A stretch of 64,000 nt of DNA, from the NCBI GenBank assembly GCA_029379385.1, contig CM055617.1:3782001-3846000 (forward strand). The letters run 5' to 3'. Origin of the DNA: Quillaja saponaria (taxonomy: Eukaryota; Streptophyta; Magnoliopsida; Fabales; Quillajaceae). Shown piece after piece: positions 51,540 through 62,938 of this stretch. The position numbers and the translations under genes are program-made. Positions within the stretch are counted from its first letter, which is position 1, and every line of letters begins with the position of its first letter. Under the pieces are notes generated by a model. The model saw nothing but the letters and a program-made list of their open reading frames with translations, was not told where the DNA came from and ran no database searches.

Positions 51540-54500
51540 TTAAAGTTCATAGTTTTCCTCGGTTACCGTGTTCTCAGTCACCCCTTTAACTTGTTCATGC
51601 TTGTCAAGTTGGCTAAAGTTACCCTTCTCCTTGAAGAGTTGGGCATGGTGGTGCCTACAGTAGAGATTATGTTCATGAGCCACATAATTTGATGGGCTGA
51701 TCACACAACCTCCATGGATGCACCTAAAACAAGCCTTGTGATATGATGTGCCATCAACAGCCACCTGAAAAAGAGCAGCAGTCAGCACCTCACTTTATTA
51801 ATTTGAACAAATTGAACCCAAAAACGACCAACACCCCCCCCCCCCCCTCCACACACACACACACAAACACCCAAAAGACACAAGCACTACAAGGTTTATC
51901 CGACTTACTCAGTTATTCAAATATGTAGAATTTTCTCTTTTCTTTAATCAACTCCAAGTTCCTAGCATTTTAAGTAAGTAAAATTCTCAAAGTGTCAAAT
52001 AGGAAACTCAAGCATGGGTGCCTCTCTTGTATTCAGATTTTCTATGTGTAAGCTATTGACTTGATGGTTGATAGACATTCAAATTATACTTCCATTTATG
52101 GTTAACTCATGTTTGAGGTTAAAAACATGCCCTAACAGCTGCTGGGGTCTGCAGAGGGATCACTGAATTCCACAACTTGGTAAACGCGGTCAAATGATTT
52201 ATTGGGGTATATTAGATAAAATCGTCAGTCTAATTTTGAAAAGAATTTATAAATTATATCAGATCTTTACATCTTTAAAAATCCAATGGTATGGTTGCTT
52301 TGAAATATGAAAAAGACTCCAATTCAGGACTCTGAAATGTCCTAAATGCTAACATACAATATTTGAAGGGGGGAAAAAAAAATGAAGTTTACGGTGAATA
52401 TCTGAAATGATATTTTGGCGAAATTGCCAATATATACCTTTTCAATTGGGTATACAGTTTTCTTGCAAGTCACACACTTGTCCTGAGTTCCACCAAATAA
52501 ACTTGAAACTTTGCTGTTGGAATGGGCCTGCAAAGTTCTTTGTTAGAGAACTATTGTACTCAGGACTGCAACTACACAAGTAACAGAAACGGGAAACCTA
52601 TATAAAAATTCTAAATATGAAAAAGAGGATTTGGAAAATAAAAATTGTTGGATACCTGATCAGCAGATCTGTCAACTCTAGCAGTTCTTGGAATACCTAA
52701 AGTAAAAATTAATAAGCCAGAAATGGTTAAATGTGCATATGTAACAGAGGGGTGTATTTTGGAAAAACAACTTGAAAACAGTAAATCACCTTCAAAACTT
52801 TTGTCCAAGCTTCCAGTCATCTTAAACAGCTGATCAAAGTGAGGCTTACAATATAGGACCCCCTCAAAGGAGGAATAATTACTCAGCTGCAGGGACATAA
52901 AAGGAATTTAGAAATGAGGATAAAGTAAAGACATCTGACTATATTAGAACCAAAGTGCATAGAAACACATGAGACACCACCTATATATATTTCAATGATA
53001 TTTTGAAAAATAATTGCGAAGACTAGACAATTACTAAAAAAACCAATATTTTCATCCAAACTCATCAGCAGGACTGATTCCTACACATACCTCGATATGC
53101 AGTTCCTAAATACAAAAATAATTTTGAACAGTAATTGACACGTGAGAACAACTGCAATATATTATCCATGCCAAACCCCAATATAAAGGTGAAGAAGATA
53201 TGTGATGCTTGCCAACATCCAATTCAAGTCATTATGACAACAGTAAAGACTTGATTATTATGTCCTGGATCCAATTTGTTGAAGTGCATTAGAAAACATT
53301 TGACATGTACATTCAGAATCAAACACGTGAGAGGATTTCGAAAAGAGGTAAGTTGAGAAACACTAGAAACTGACCACTAGATGACAAGATGAGAATACCA
53401 GCTGAGATAATTCAATTGTCCCTAATGGAGAGCAGATGCATAACAAGATAAAAAGAGGAATGAGTTTTGAGGCATGCTTATAAATATAAATTATTATTTT
53501 TTCCTTATTAATTTTTCCCAAAGTTGGATGTAAATGACATGCAGAGTAGACCTAATCAAGTTTTAACTATAAGAGAATGAACTCTGCATGATATACAGGA
53601 GGTCCTCCACTATATGCTTGGTAGATTGAAGAACTTAGTTGCCTATTGACAAAGTTTGATGCAAAGAATGGGACTTCTGGTTTGTGATGAATCACGGGTC
53701 TGATTTAGCGATTTTGGTACCCAGTTTGTTAAATAAAACCCTAGTTCATCGAAAGAACTATTATGAGTATTATAATCCAAATTACAGAAAAAGCAATTTT
53801 AAACCACTCTTTTGGTAATTTGAAATTCAAACCCACTTGTTGGTTTTATTCAATGCTTTTGATGACAATTGAGATCTATTGCACATAATCTAGACAATAG
53901 ACATCTTAATCCAAAGAAACAAAATTTTTGAAACCCAATAAAACCAAGATCAAAAGCTTTGGCTTTCCTTTTATACTACTGGTGCTACAAGATATCTGGT
54001 TTTCTAATATTCCAAGCAACTGAACAGTATCACACTTAGTCTATGAATGAAACACTCGGATACAGAAACCTTGCTGAGGGTATGTGTGACTGTGAAGATA
54101 GTCAACTTTTCTACCTAAAATACTCCAGCAATATCAAGTAAACTGAGGAAGCCACATATTATAGCTTATTCCCAAGTGATACATGCATGCACTTCAAAGA
54201 ATCAGTGTTGAAATAACTTATGTAACTAACATATATATGACTTGGGAATATAATTGAAACAGAACACTATTTTTTAGCAGGGATCACTACCAAGTTTTCT
54301 ATTTCTTTTTTCTGAATAACAAACACATCAACACAGTATCATCATCATGGTGTGGTAAAAGGAACCCAGGTAATTCAAAAAATCAAAACTTGTCGCATAA
54401 TTGATAAAACTGAGAACTGGGTTTTACTCTGTGAACTAAATGAAATCGAAATAGAATCAACAACCCAAAAATAAGAAATAAAAATAATTGACCAAGCATA

Positions 54501-54686
54501 TGTTTTATTTTACTTGTGCTCGTTTGTGTGCAAGCAAGAGTATTTCACCTTGAGGGTACCCTTGCAATGGTGGCATCTGAAACAGGCCTTGTGATAGACT
54601 TTGTTATCGGCAGTAAGTTGATCCACTAAATAAACTGTCTTCTCACAAGCCTTGCACTTCTGGGTAGTGCCTGCAAATGTTGCCAT
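51540..54686 (-). CDS. two-LIM-domain actin-bundling protein (WLIM class)
   Basis: Five exons on the minus strand: 54549-54686, 52790-52886, 52656-52696, 52438-52527 and 51540-51764. They give 591 nt and 196 residues. LIM1 begins at Cys11 (CKACEKTVY) with zinc ligands in YHKACFRCHHC and LYCKPHFDQLF. LIM2 begins CVTCKKTVYPIEK with YHKACFRC, GGC and LYCRHHHAQLF. The linker IPRTARVDRSADQAHSNSKVS separates them and the tail is short and acidic (ENTVTEENYEL). This is the plant CRP-like layout. WLIM proteins bind and bundle actin filaments in the cytoplasm and also occur in the nucleus. Intron 1 is the longest (52887-54548) with nothing coding. WLIM1 is the likeliest subclass, but WLIM2 is not excluded. 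Confidence 0.94.
51834..51864. repeat. C14 run followed by (CA)n in LIM gene intron 4
   Basis: Fourteen C on the plus strand, then TCC and about seven CA units. It lies 70 bases inside the intron from its 3' end on the minus strand. Confidence 0.85.
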
Positions 54687-54762
54687 ATATCACGATCAAA
54701 ACCCAAATTCTCACTTCAAAGCTTTGAAGAATAGCAGCAACTTTCCAATTGGGGAAGAAAAT

Positions 54763-54782
54763 TCTCTCTCTCTCTCTCTCTC
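54763..54782. repeat. (TC)10 / GAGA tract upstream of the LIM gene
   Basis: Ten TC units, read as GA repeats on the LIM sense strand, 77 bases upstream of its start codon. It is probably in the leader or core promoter, where GAGA-type tracts can bind BPC factors; that role is inferred. Confidence 0.7.
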
Positions 54783-55248
54783 TAGCTGTTCATTATTGAG
54801 AAAAAATCTTCCTCGTTTGCAACTGTAAGCAGTAAGTACACTGATATTGAGGACAATTTCGTAATTTCAAGTTATTGAGACCTATTTCAAATGACGGTAG
54901 TAACCTCGATATCTGGTCCGGTTGATATTTACTGCTTAGATTCGAACATATCGCGGTTTTTGCGAACGTTTGTGGGCTTAAGTTTAACCACTCTCTTACA
55001 TAGCGCGTGCACATGTAGACCCTTTATCATAGGTGGGGATTTTGGGTTAAAGGAAAACCAGATTGATTCTATATACATATAATGCAACGAAAGTCTTAAA
55101 ATTATTTTGCTTTTCTAGTTTTAAATTTGTTTGTCCTCTCTCTCAAGTTTTAGTTTCAATTTGTTTTCAATAAAAGTAAAATAATTCCACACTACTATTT
55201 CACAAGAGTGAGGAGTGGTAAAATTATTTTTCTAAAGTCTCTTGATAC

Positions 55249-55254
<6 letters not shown>

Positions 55255-55290
<36 letters not shown>

Positions 55291-55337
55291 AAGAAACTAT
55301 ATTTAGTGAGTCTAATAAAAATAATAATAATAATAAT
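55255..55337. repeat. (AT)15 and (AAT)n microsatellites
   Basis: A perfect AT run at 55255-55284 and an ATA/AAT run at about 55318-55337, separated by AT-rich DNA. Confidence 0.9.
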
Positions 55338-56309
55338 CTTGCATTTTATTCTATAATATTATACTATCTTTTTTATCACTTTGTACCCACCGAGTAAATC
55401 TTTGTCCCCACCAAATAAATCTTTGTCATTATTGCATGATCTGGGACAGATAGACAGGGAATGAACAATTCACATTTGACAATCCAACTCAACCATGTTC
55501 CTCCAATAAAGCACTCACCAGGCTTGAGCCCCACGGCTTTACAAACATAGTAGTCCTTCGTTTTTTGATGTCCTTCATGCAATCAATAGTGGGAGCATTT
55601 GATTTATAAGACACCTTAATTCTCCATATTAATCAGATGCAATGTGATGAAACTATGTGCTAGTGTGCCATAACTTCTGAAATCTTAAATTTTATGGGTG
55701 CCGACATTCACAAGAGAATGGTTGTGTCTATGAATTCCTCACAATAGTTAAAGACTCAAACAGTAGTTAATATTTGACTACCATCATGTTGGTTTTTATT
55801 TTATTTTAGGATAGGTGAAAAATATTTTTCAGATGTACTCCTCTATTAAAATCAAATAAAACAATCCAATCAATTGGTGTTAGTATGAATTCCTCACAAC
55901 AATGGCATATTCTGGCATGTCACATAAATTATGGGGGCTATGGCATTATGTTAGAGACTGAATTACCATTCATAGTTCCAGATCACAAACACTTTACAGA
56001 CACACGGTGTGACCAACACATTGCCAATTTCTCCACCTCCCACTTGTTTCCGCTAAAAATTTATGGAGATTGAATCCAACCGGAAACACAAATTTGTAGA
56101 CTTTAGTTTATATTTCCTTTCAAGTAACCAGTTTCTCGGGGCAACATTCATTACAAACACTGCAATTTACATATCTAAAGGACAGAACTTCAAGTTGCAG
56201 GCTTTCAGAGTTAATAATTTCCTCCTTTATTCTGACAGTCATTAGTAACAAGTCTACAAAGTTGACAGAAAGAAATCAAAGTAAAAACAAATGGACCACA
56301 ATATCCAGT

Positions 56310-58636
56310 TCATGCATTCTCAGCCTTTGCCTTTTCCCGAGCTTCTTCTCTCAACACTGCTCTGACGTATATTTCATAGCAGCATCCTGAAACATACATC
56401 ATAAAAGCACATGAGAACTTTTAAAACTACTTAAGAAACAATGTCCAGAAGGGAATTCCTTGTACATGATCCGGGTTTCATGTAAACTACATTTTTCTAA
56501 TAAAAATTAACCAAATAAAATGGACACAAGATAATAAAGGAAAAACTCAATGTTCCTTTGACACTTGACAGAACAGTGAACAATCAAGTCCTATCAATAC
56601 ATTCCATGACAGGTAGTATGATGTAGCAAATTTTAATCTGTTGCAAAATGGCCAAAGCAGATATCTCATGCGCTTTTCATATTGTACACAACTATTATTG
56701 GTGGTTTTAAAATCATTTCTACAAATAGGAAAATTATTGTATTTGTGCCACAAGCAACAGCTCCATAATTCCACCTGAAAATTTGGGAAGTTTCAACGTG
56801 GAATGTAACTCCTAATTGCCAGCTAAGTTAGATGCAATATGCCATTGATCCGTTAGGGGAAGTGTATCTTTCAAGCAGTTCCTCACGGCTCCATCATTCC
56901 CCATCACAAATTAGACTTCCACTAATAAGCAGATTCCTCTTTATAAAGGATGCCCAATTTTCTTTTTCAAATTGACTCAATAAAGCATTCACTATGTGAA
57001 AATAGAAATTAAAAAAATGCCCCATCAACACAGACAGCATACATCCTCCTATCAATGATGTACTTTACAAATTATCCTCAAGAATTAGGCATTTCAGAAT
57101 TAACAAGGCCAATTATTTTTTTTAAGATGACTTGGTTTAGTAATAGGACTGTGAAGTCTGGTAGAAGTTGTCCACTCCAAGTTTAAAGAAGTCAGGCCAT
57201 GCAGCTGAAAGAAACTATAGCCTATAGTTTTTAGAATGTTCATAAAGTAAAATCACACTTCATACACATAAATAATAGTTATGCAGCTAATAATGATCAC
57301 ACAAATTTCATGAGCTTCTCAACATGCAGTTTAGTTCATGCTACAAGGTTTCATATATCACTTGACAGTAAATCAGACTGGATCAAAACATCTTTAGAAG
57401 TAAGTGCTTTACCAAAAGTTTCAATACATGGTGCAAGGAACCATTAATAAAAAAACATTAGCCATATCATTTGATTTCCTTTTCTTTGGAAAAACTCTTA
57501 CAAGATATCATTATCTTTTTTTTTTCTCTTTCTTTGAAAAGAGGAGTTATTTTACTAATTCGAGACAATTGAGTACAACAAAGAGGATAAGGAATCCTTC
57601 CAGCAAAACTTGGAAATAAATCAAGATAAGACAAAAAACCTGTTGAATATCTGATAGTGAATCCCCTTAAAAAGTCAGTAGATGATGAGACAAAGACGCA
57701 AAACTAAAATGTATAATGTCTCAAAGTAGCTGCAGAGCCAAGAAGGGGAAAAAAGCAACATACCAGCGACAACTACGATTGTGAGAACATCTCCCAGTCT
57801 CTTGATCCGCCACACATCCTTCTTATGTGATTTGAATCGCTTTAGAGCTCGGTCCTCTGCCAAGAGCTGCGAGATAATCAATTCACTACAATGTAATGCA
57901 CAGAAACCAAGAGAAATCACTATGACCATGACCCCGGTGAGTCACACAGCAATTTAAAAAACTATATTCAGTGGTCTGCAGAGTCAAATTGGATTAGCAA
58001 ATGTCAAAGCTAAACTACAGCCCCAAGATAACATAGTAATTCACCTGTTCATTATTGTATCTAACAGACCTTAGGAGACACTCCCATAAACTACAGTCTC
58101 ACACTAACACTGCAATTTCTCACAAACAAAACTAAAAACCTTTTCATTTCCGAATTAGGGTCTCATAATTATTTTACAAAATGGTTTACTTAAAGCTCCA
58201 ATTCTCAAATTGCTATAACGCAAAAAGTGGCATACATGAAGCTGAAAAGCATGTTTGAATTTTCAAACCCAACTAAATTTAAAACCCAATTACCCACTTA
58301 TAAACACCCACAAATAATTAATTGATCGAAGTTAATCCAAAAGCATCAAAAATTTAAAATTTAAAGTAGGAAAAGAGAAAATAATCGAGGACTCACAGCT
58401 TTTTCGCGCGGCCCAGGTTCAATATGGAATCCACGACGAGACAAAGAAAGAGAATCCTCCGTCTTCTGCTTTATCGAAAACGAATTTGACGTAGATAAAA
58501 TAAAAAAGAAAAAAAAGAAAACAATGTCACAAACCAAAGAAAGTCATTGAGATCGACGATGGAAGATGAAACACTGTACCTGGGATTGAGATCGGAAGTG
58601 GGAAGCAATGCCGGTTTTGTTTAACAAGAATGCCAT
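56310..58636 (-). CDS. succinate dehydrogenase subunit 7-like mitochondrial protein
   Basis: Four exons on the minus strand: 58580-58636, 58397-58465, 57764-57866 and 56310-56386. They give 306 nt and 101 residues. The N-terminus [19 protein letters not shown] is basic and hydroxylated, like a mitochondrial presequence. [20 protein letters not shown] and [18 protein letters not shown] follow, then one hydrophobic helix ([20 protein letters not shown]) and a charged tail. I recognise this pattern as plant SDH7, one of the extra plant-specific subunits of respiratory complex II. The name rests on recollection of Arabidopsis SDH7 and should be read with that caution. It shares a 372-base head-to-head promoter with the DCC gene, which is the main sign of possible co-regulation. 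Confidence 0.8.
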
Positions 58637-59008
58637 GTTTGAAAGTTAGTGAATTTCAGAGCTGTGGCAGATAGGGATAGATCTTGCAGAGCTGTTACTG
58701 TTAGCGGCGACCGAAAAATGAAGGGATGGGAGAGATGGGAGGTGGCCAGGTGGTTGCAAAGTAAAATATTGGAATTTTCTATTATACCCTCAAACTCACT
58801 CAATTTTTTCTTTCACCCCAAAAAGCTTTTTTTTTTTTTTTTTCTTCCTTCTAATTTCGAACTTACAAAGCCGAGTGTCACGAATACTGGTGAAGTCGGA
58901 GTTGCCACGTATATAGAGTGGTTATGAAGAAAGAATGACCATTCTTTTCTTCTTTTAAGTAAAATGTCGTAGGAAGAACCCATTTGTAAAACCACGAAGA
59001 ACATAGCA
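58637..59008. promoter_or_regulatory. short bidirectional promoter, SDH7-like / DCC gene
   Basis: Only 372 bases separate the two divergent start codons, so both leaders and core promoters must share this interval. It includes a T18-type run at about 58828-58845. No coding sequence is supported inside it. Confidence 0.6.
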
Positions 59009-62000
59009 ATGGCATTCAGAGCTGCTGCTGCTGTTGTTTCTTCTGCTTCTGCAACATTTATTGGAAGTCAAGGAAACCCATCTCTCCAATCAATCCATAA
59101 CCATTTCAGACTCAAATTTCATCCCTTTTCTCCAAATCATCCCCAGAGATTCATATCATTTCCTATTTACCAACCTGGTGAGTTGTGATCTCTCTCTCTT
59201 CCTCCTCTGCATTAACCTTTGAATTCTTTCTTTTTGTTCTTCTTTCGCAACATAAAAGGTTAAAAAAACCTATTTTTATATGATAACTAGCTGTGGTTTT
59301 TATTGTTTTTAGATGTATAAATAAATTCCATTGAGTTTACTTTACTCCCAGTTATCAAATTGAATTAACAAGTGTGGTTTTTCTTATGTATGATGCCAAT
59401 TTTAGTTAGTTAATGCAGGATTTAGATGTCAAATTCGGGCTATAAGTGAAGCAACTGCGGAACCCATAATTCCCAAGAAAGAATATGAAGAACAATCACC
59501 TAAAAATTGGAAGATTAAAATGCTCTATGACGGAGATTGCCCGCTTTGCATGCGCGAGGTTCAACCATTTTGTGCTTTTAATTTTATTGGCTTGCAAATG
59601 GTATTGTATTGGTGAATCTTTTACATAAATTTTCTGTTATGTTGTCAGGTTAACATGCTTAGAGAGAGGAATAAGAGCTATGGTACGATCAAATTTGTTG
59701 ATATATGTTCAGAGAATTATTCTCCAGATGAAAATCAAGGGTTGGACTACAAAACTGTATGTTTCTAAACTGAGGAAAATTTCCCTGCTTAATATATATA
59801 TATATATTTGTCATTATTATAGATTACATGTCTTGTTAATATGATTCTTTTACCAAATGATAGTCTTTTATTGTTTCTGTTGTGCATATATTGATTTGTA
59901 CATCTACATTGATAATTTATTCACATATTTATATGCTGCAAATTATACACCACTTTATCGCCTTGAAAAATAAATATATTTGAGTGATATAAGTTAATAA
60001 TTGCTTTTCTTCAAGCACATCCCCCAGGTTATAAGAATTAGAGATATCTGATAACTTTTTACAATCTATCTGTAGTTTTCCAAATTTATTTGAAATTCTC
60101 CTGTTTTTCATGAAATTGTGCCCTTATCTGCTAATAATTGAATTTTTTTTTTTTTTTTATTCTCAAGGACTTGATTTCTATAATTCTTTTATTATTATTA
60201 TTAATTTTTAAGAAACATTTGGAAATTAGTTGGACTTTTCAACATCTATCTCTGGTGTTATACTGACAAGTTTTGACTATGCTTTAGGCAATGGGAAGAA
60301 TACATGCTATTCTCTCAGATGGAACTGTGGTTACAGATGTCGAGGTACAGCTTTTTTTTCTAATTTTTATCAAGTTCTAATGCTTTATAGTTCCTGCAGC
60401 TACTGTGATCTTTGCATCAGGAATCTTGCTTTTGCAATTCCATGATGTAAATGCTTGTATAAGTTCTTTTAACTTTAAAGTAGTTGCGTTTCTTAGTTCT
60501 ATTGGGAGAGTTTTGAGTAAATACTGAGAATTTCGAGTTAGGGCATCAACTACGTGTATGTCCGCTTTAAATTTCACCTTAGCTACTCCATGAGTATAGC
60601 TCACTAGCAATTGTAAATTTTGTGAACAGGCTGCAACTGAGAACAACTCCCCTTCCTGTAATTGTTTCAGGATGATGAAATCTACATGCAACCATTGATT
60701 TTTACTGTAATGTCCACTTTTAACATGCTTACGAGTTAGGAGAAGGTCAAAAAGCTAAGGTTCAACTCCTCAATGAGATGAGGAGTCTTAAGGAAAAAGA
60801 AAAGGAAAAAAAATTGCATCGAGATTTATAATACTACTTCAAGCTTTATTTATCCTTTTTCTTTATTATCTCATATGTATATTATATTGTTATAGATTTA
60901 TATGTTTCATGTGGATGAGTTACTCTGCAGGCATTTCGGAGACTTTATGAACAAGTTGGACTCGGTTGGGTTTATGCCATTACAAAATATAAACCAGTAT
61001 GTCCTGCTTTTCTAGTTTTTGAATTACTTTCCATTCTCTTTCTTACCCTCCATCTTGCAGAAATGGAGAAACCTCTTATTTTGGTTTTCCAAAGAAAAGA
61101 TTGTGCCTTGTTTATTTGTATATTATATATGATTAAAAGTGAAACATGCTGTTTGCAGATTGCTAAATTAGCTGATGCAGTATATGGTGTTTGGGCTAAA
61201 TATCGTCTTCAAATTACTGGTAAATTAAAATGACAAAAGAAATCCCTATTCTCTACCAAAAGTTTTTTTTTGATGTCTGTTATACCTTCATACTTCATAG
61301 CTTCTACAGTTGACCTAACATTGTAGATACTTTTTACTTTAGTTGGCTCGATGCGGCCATATGAGAGAGGCACGTAGATTATGGGCATATTGTATATTTT
61401 TTGTATGATAGACTGACCTTTTGGATTTGTAGATCCTAGTCTTTACATGGTTAGAAGATATTTTTTATTTTTAAGTTGCACAGTTTTTCAGCAAAAAAAA
61501 AAAAAGTTGCACAGTTTCATATTTTGTAAACTTTGAAGTATAATCTCCAATTACTGGATAGCAACATTACCCACTATGAAAATAATTCAGTTTCTTATTT
61601 TGATTATGACCACTCTTCATCAATTACTTCACATCAATCTAATTTATTTGTCCTGTTTTGGTTCAGGGCGACCACCTATAGAACAAATTCTGGAATCGCG
61701 AAAGAAGGTAGATGTACTGAAACTGCATGAACATCCTTGTGTCATCCTATGACACATCTAACTATTTATCAGACTGAAACAAATTTAATGGTTTCTGCCA
61801 TATATTTCTTTGACTTGTTCTTTTAAATATCTATCCAATATTAACCATGTGTGTAACATCATAATGAACACACAAGGTGTTTACTGCACTTCTTAGTTGT
61901 GACAATGAGTCCCAATTTTTGTATCTGACGTTGTTTTGTCAGAAGAAACTACAATCCTTGGTGCTTACGTTTGTTTTCATGTGTTTCTTACAGGGTGAAG

Positions 62001-62032
62001 TATGCAATGACAGCAATGCTTGTAAGATGTGA
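59009..62032 (+). CDS. DCC-family (DUF393) thiol-disulfide oxidoreductase, organelle-targeted
   Basis: Eight exons: 59009-59177, 59419-59558, 59649-59756, 60288-60344, 60931-60996, 61159-61219, 61667-61707 and 61994-62032. They give 681 nt and 226 residues. The N-terminal 60-65 residues are rich in Ala, Ser and basic residues with few acids, like a plastid or mitochondrial transit peptide. The family motif is complete: MLYDGDCPLCMREV with Cys97 and Cys100, preceded by Asp94-Gly95-Asp96. IKFVDICS, AMGRIHAILSDGTVVTDVEAFRRLYEQVG and WVYAITKYKPIAKLADAVY follow (key parts GRIHAILSDG and FRRLYEQVG). DCC proteins are small thioredoxin-like proteins with a CxxC redox pair, and substrates in plants are not established. 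The C-terminus ends in a short Cys-containing tail (CNDSNACKM). Confidence 0.92.
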
Positions 62033-62938
62033 ATCTCCATTTTAGATGACTGTGGTAAAAACTCCAGAAGGAACAGTTTGTTGTTATCAAATTATTAGCA
62101 CATTCTGTAAGTAGGTTTCTGTATGATATTGAATTCAAATTGAAACATGCCACAATACATATTTGTATATAAATCTGAGTTTGTTGTTGCCAAATTATTA
62201 GCACATTCTGTAAGTAGGTTTCTGTATGATATTGAATTCAAATTCAAACATGCCACAATACATTTTTGTATATAAATCTGATTACTTTATCCCAATTTTT
62301 CAACAACAATGGTATAAGAGATGGAAATGTAAAGTTTAACACTGTCATATATTTATTGTTTATCATCCAATAATATCATACTTCTTTGGGATTGCTTTAT
62401 CATCAAATAATATCATGTGAATCTCCACATGACAGATAGTGTTTTTCTATTAAAACAAAAACAAAAAAAAACAAGGTTTTTCAAATAAGAAATAAATAGT
62501 AGACCTTCCAAATCTCGTTGAGAGTTGCTCCCAAGATCTCCATTAAAAATCAACTAAACTAAATCAATGAAATGTTCAAGTTGAAAATTTTCAAATGTGG
62601 GTGACAAACAAGGTAATATCAAAAGCTTCATACAAAGTTATGATGCAGCAGGGTCAACTGGATCTTGAGCACAAAATATGATCCAGCGACCAGCATTAAG
62701 GCCACAAAATCTAAAGCATTTCTGTCCACAGCCAGAAATCTTGGCTAGTTCTGAATACAAAGTATATACAACCTAATTTGACCAAAAAAGACTTTCATCT
62801 CTCGCAAGCAGATAAATGAAGCTGATATTTTACCAGATGCATTTACATCTAAAGGAAACTCTATCTCCCTACAAACTGCACATAATATTTCTGGAGCAGC
62901 ACTCCCTATGTTCAAATGTAACTAAACCTTGTATATTT
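62033..62938. other. tail-to-tail intergenic region, DCC gene / CBP60 gene
   Basis: The 3' untranslated regions of two convergent genes. It includes the 103-base tandem duplication listed separately. No gene is seen. Confidence 0.55.
62075..62280. repeat. tandem duplication of a 103-base unit
   Basis: Two adjacent copies (62075-62177 and 62178-62280) with four visible mismatches. The first begins 43 bases after the DCC stop codon, so both copies probably lie in its 3' untranslated region. Confidence 0.9.

Larger units (their letters stand above)
54687..56309. other. intergenic region, LIM 5' end to SDH7-like 3' end
   Basis: The left end should hold the LIM promoter and the right end the 3' untranslated region of the SDH7-like gene. 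The middle contains an AT and an AAT microsatellite and an imperfect 21-base duplication at about 55381-55427. Short frames on both strands are unsupported. Confidence 0.5.

Noticed and set aside
55376..55582. 68-codon minus-strand frame
   Set aside because: Its end is built from a short tandem duplication and the rest has no family resemblance or splice sites.
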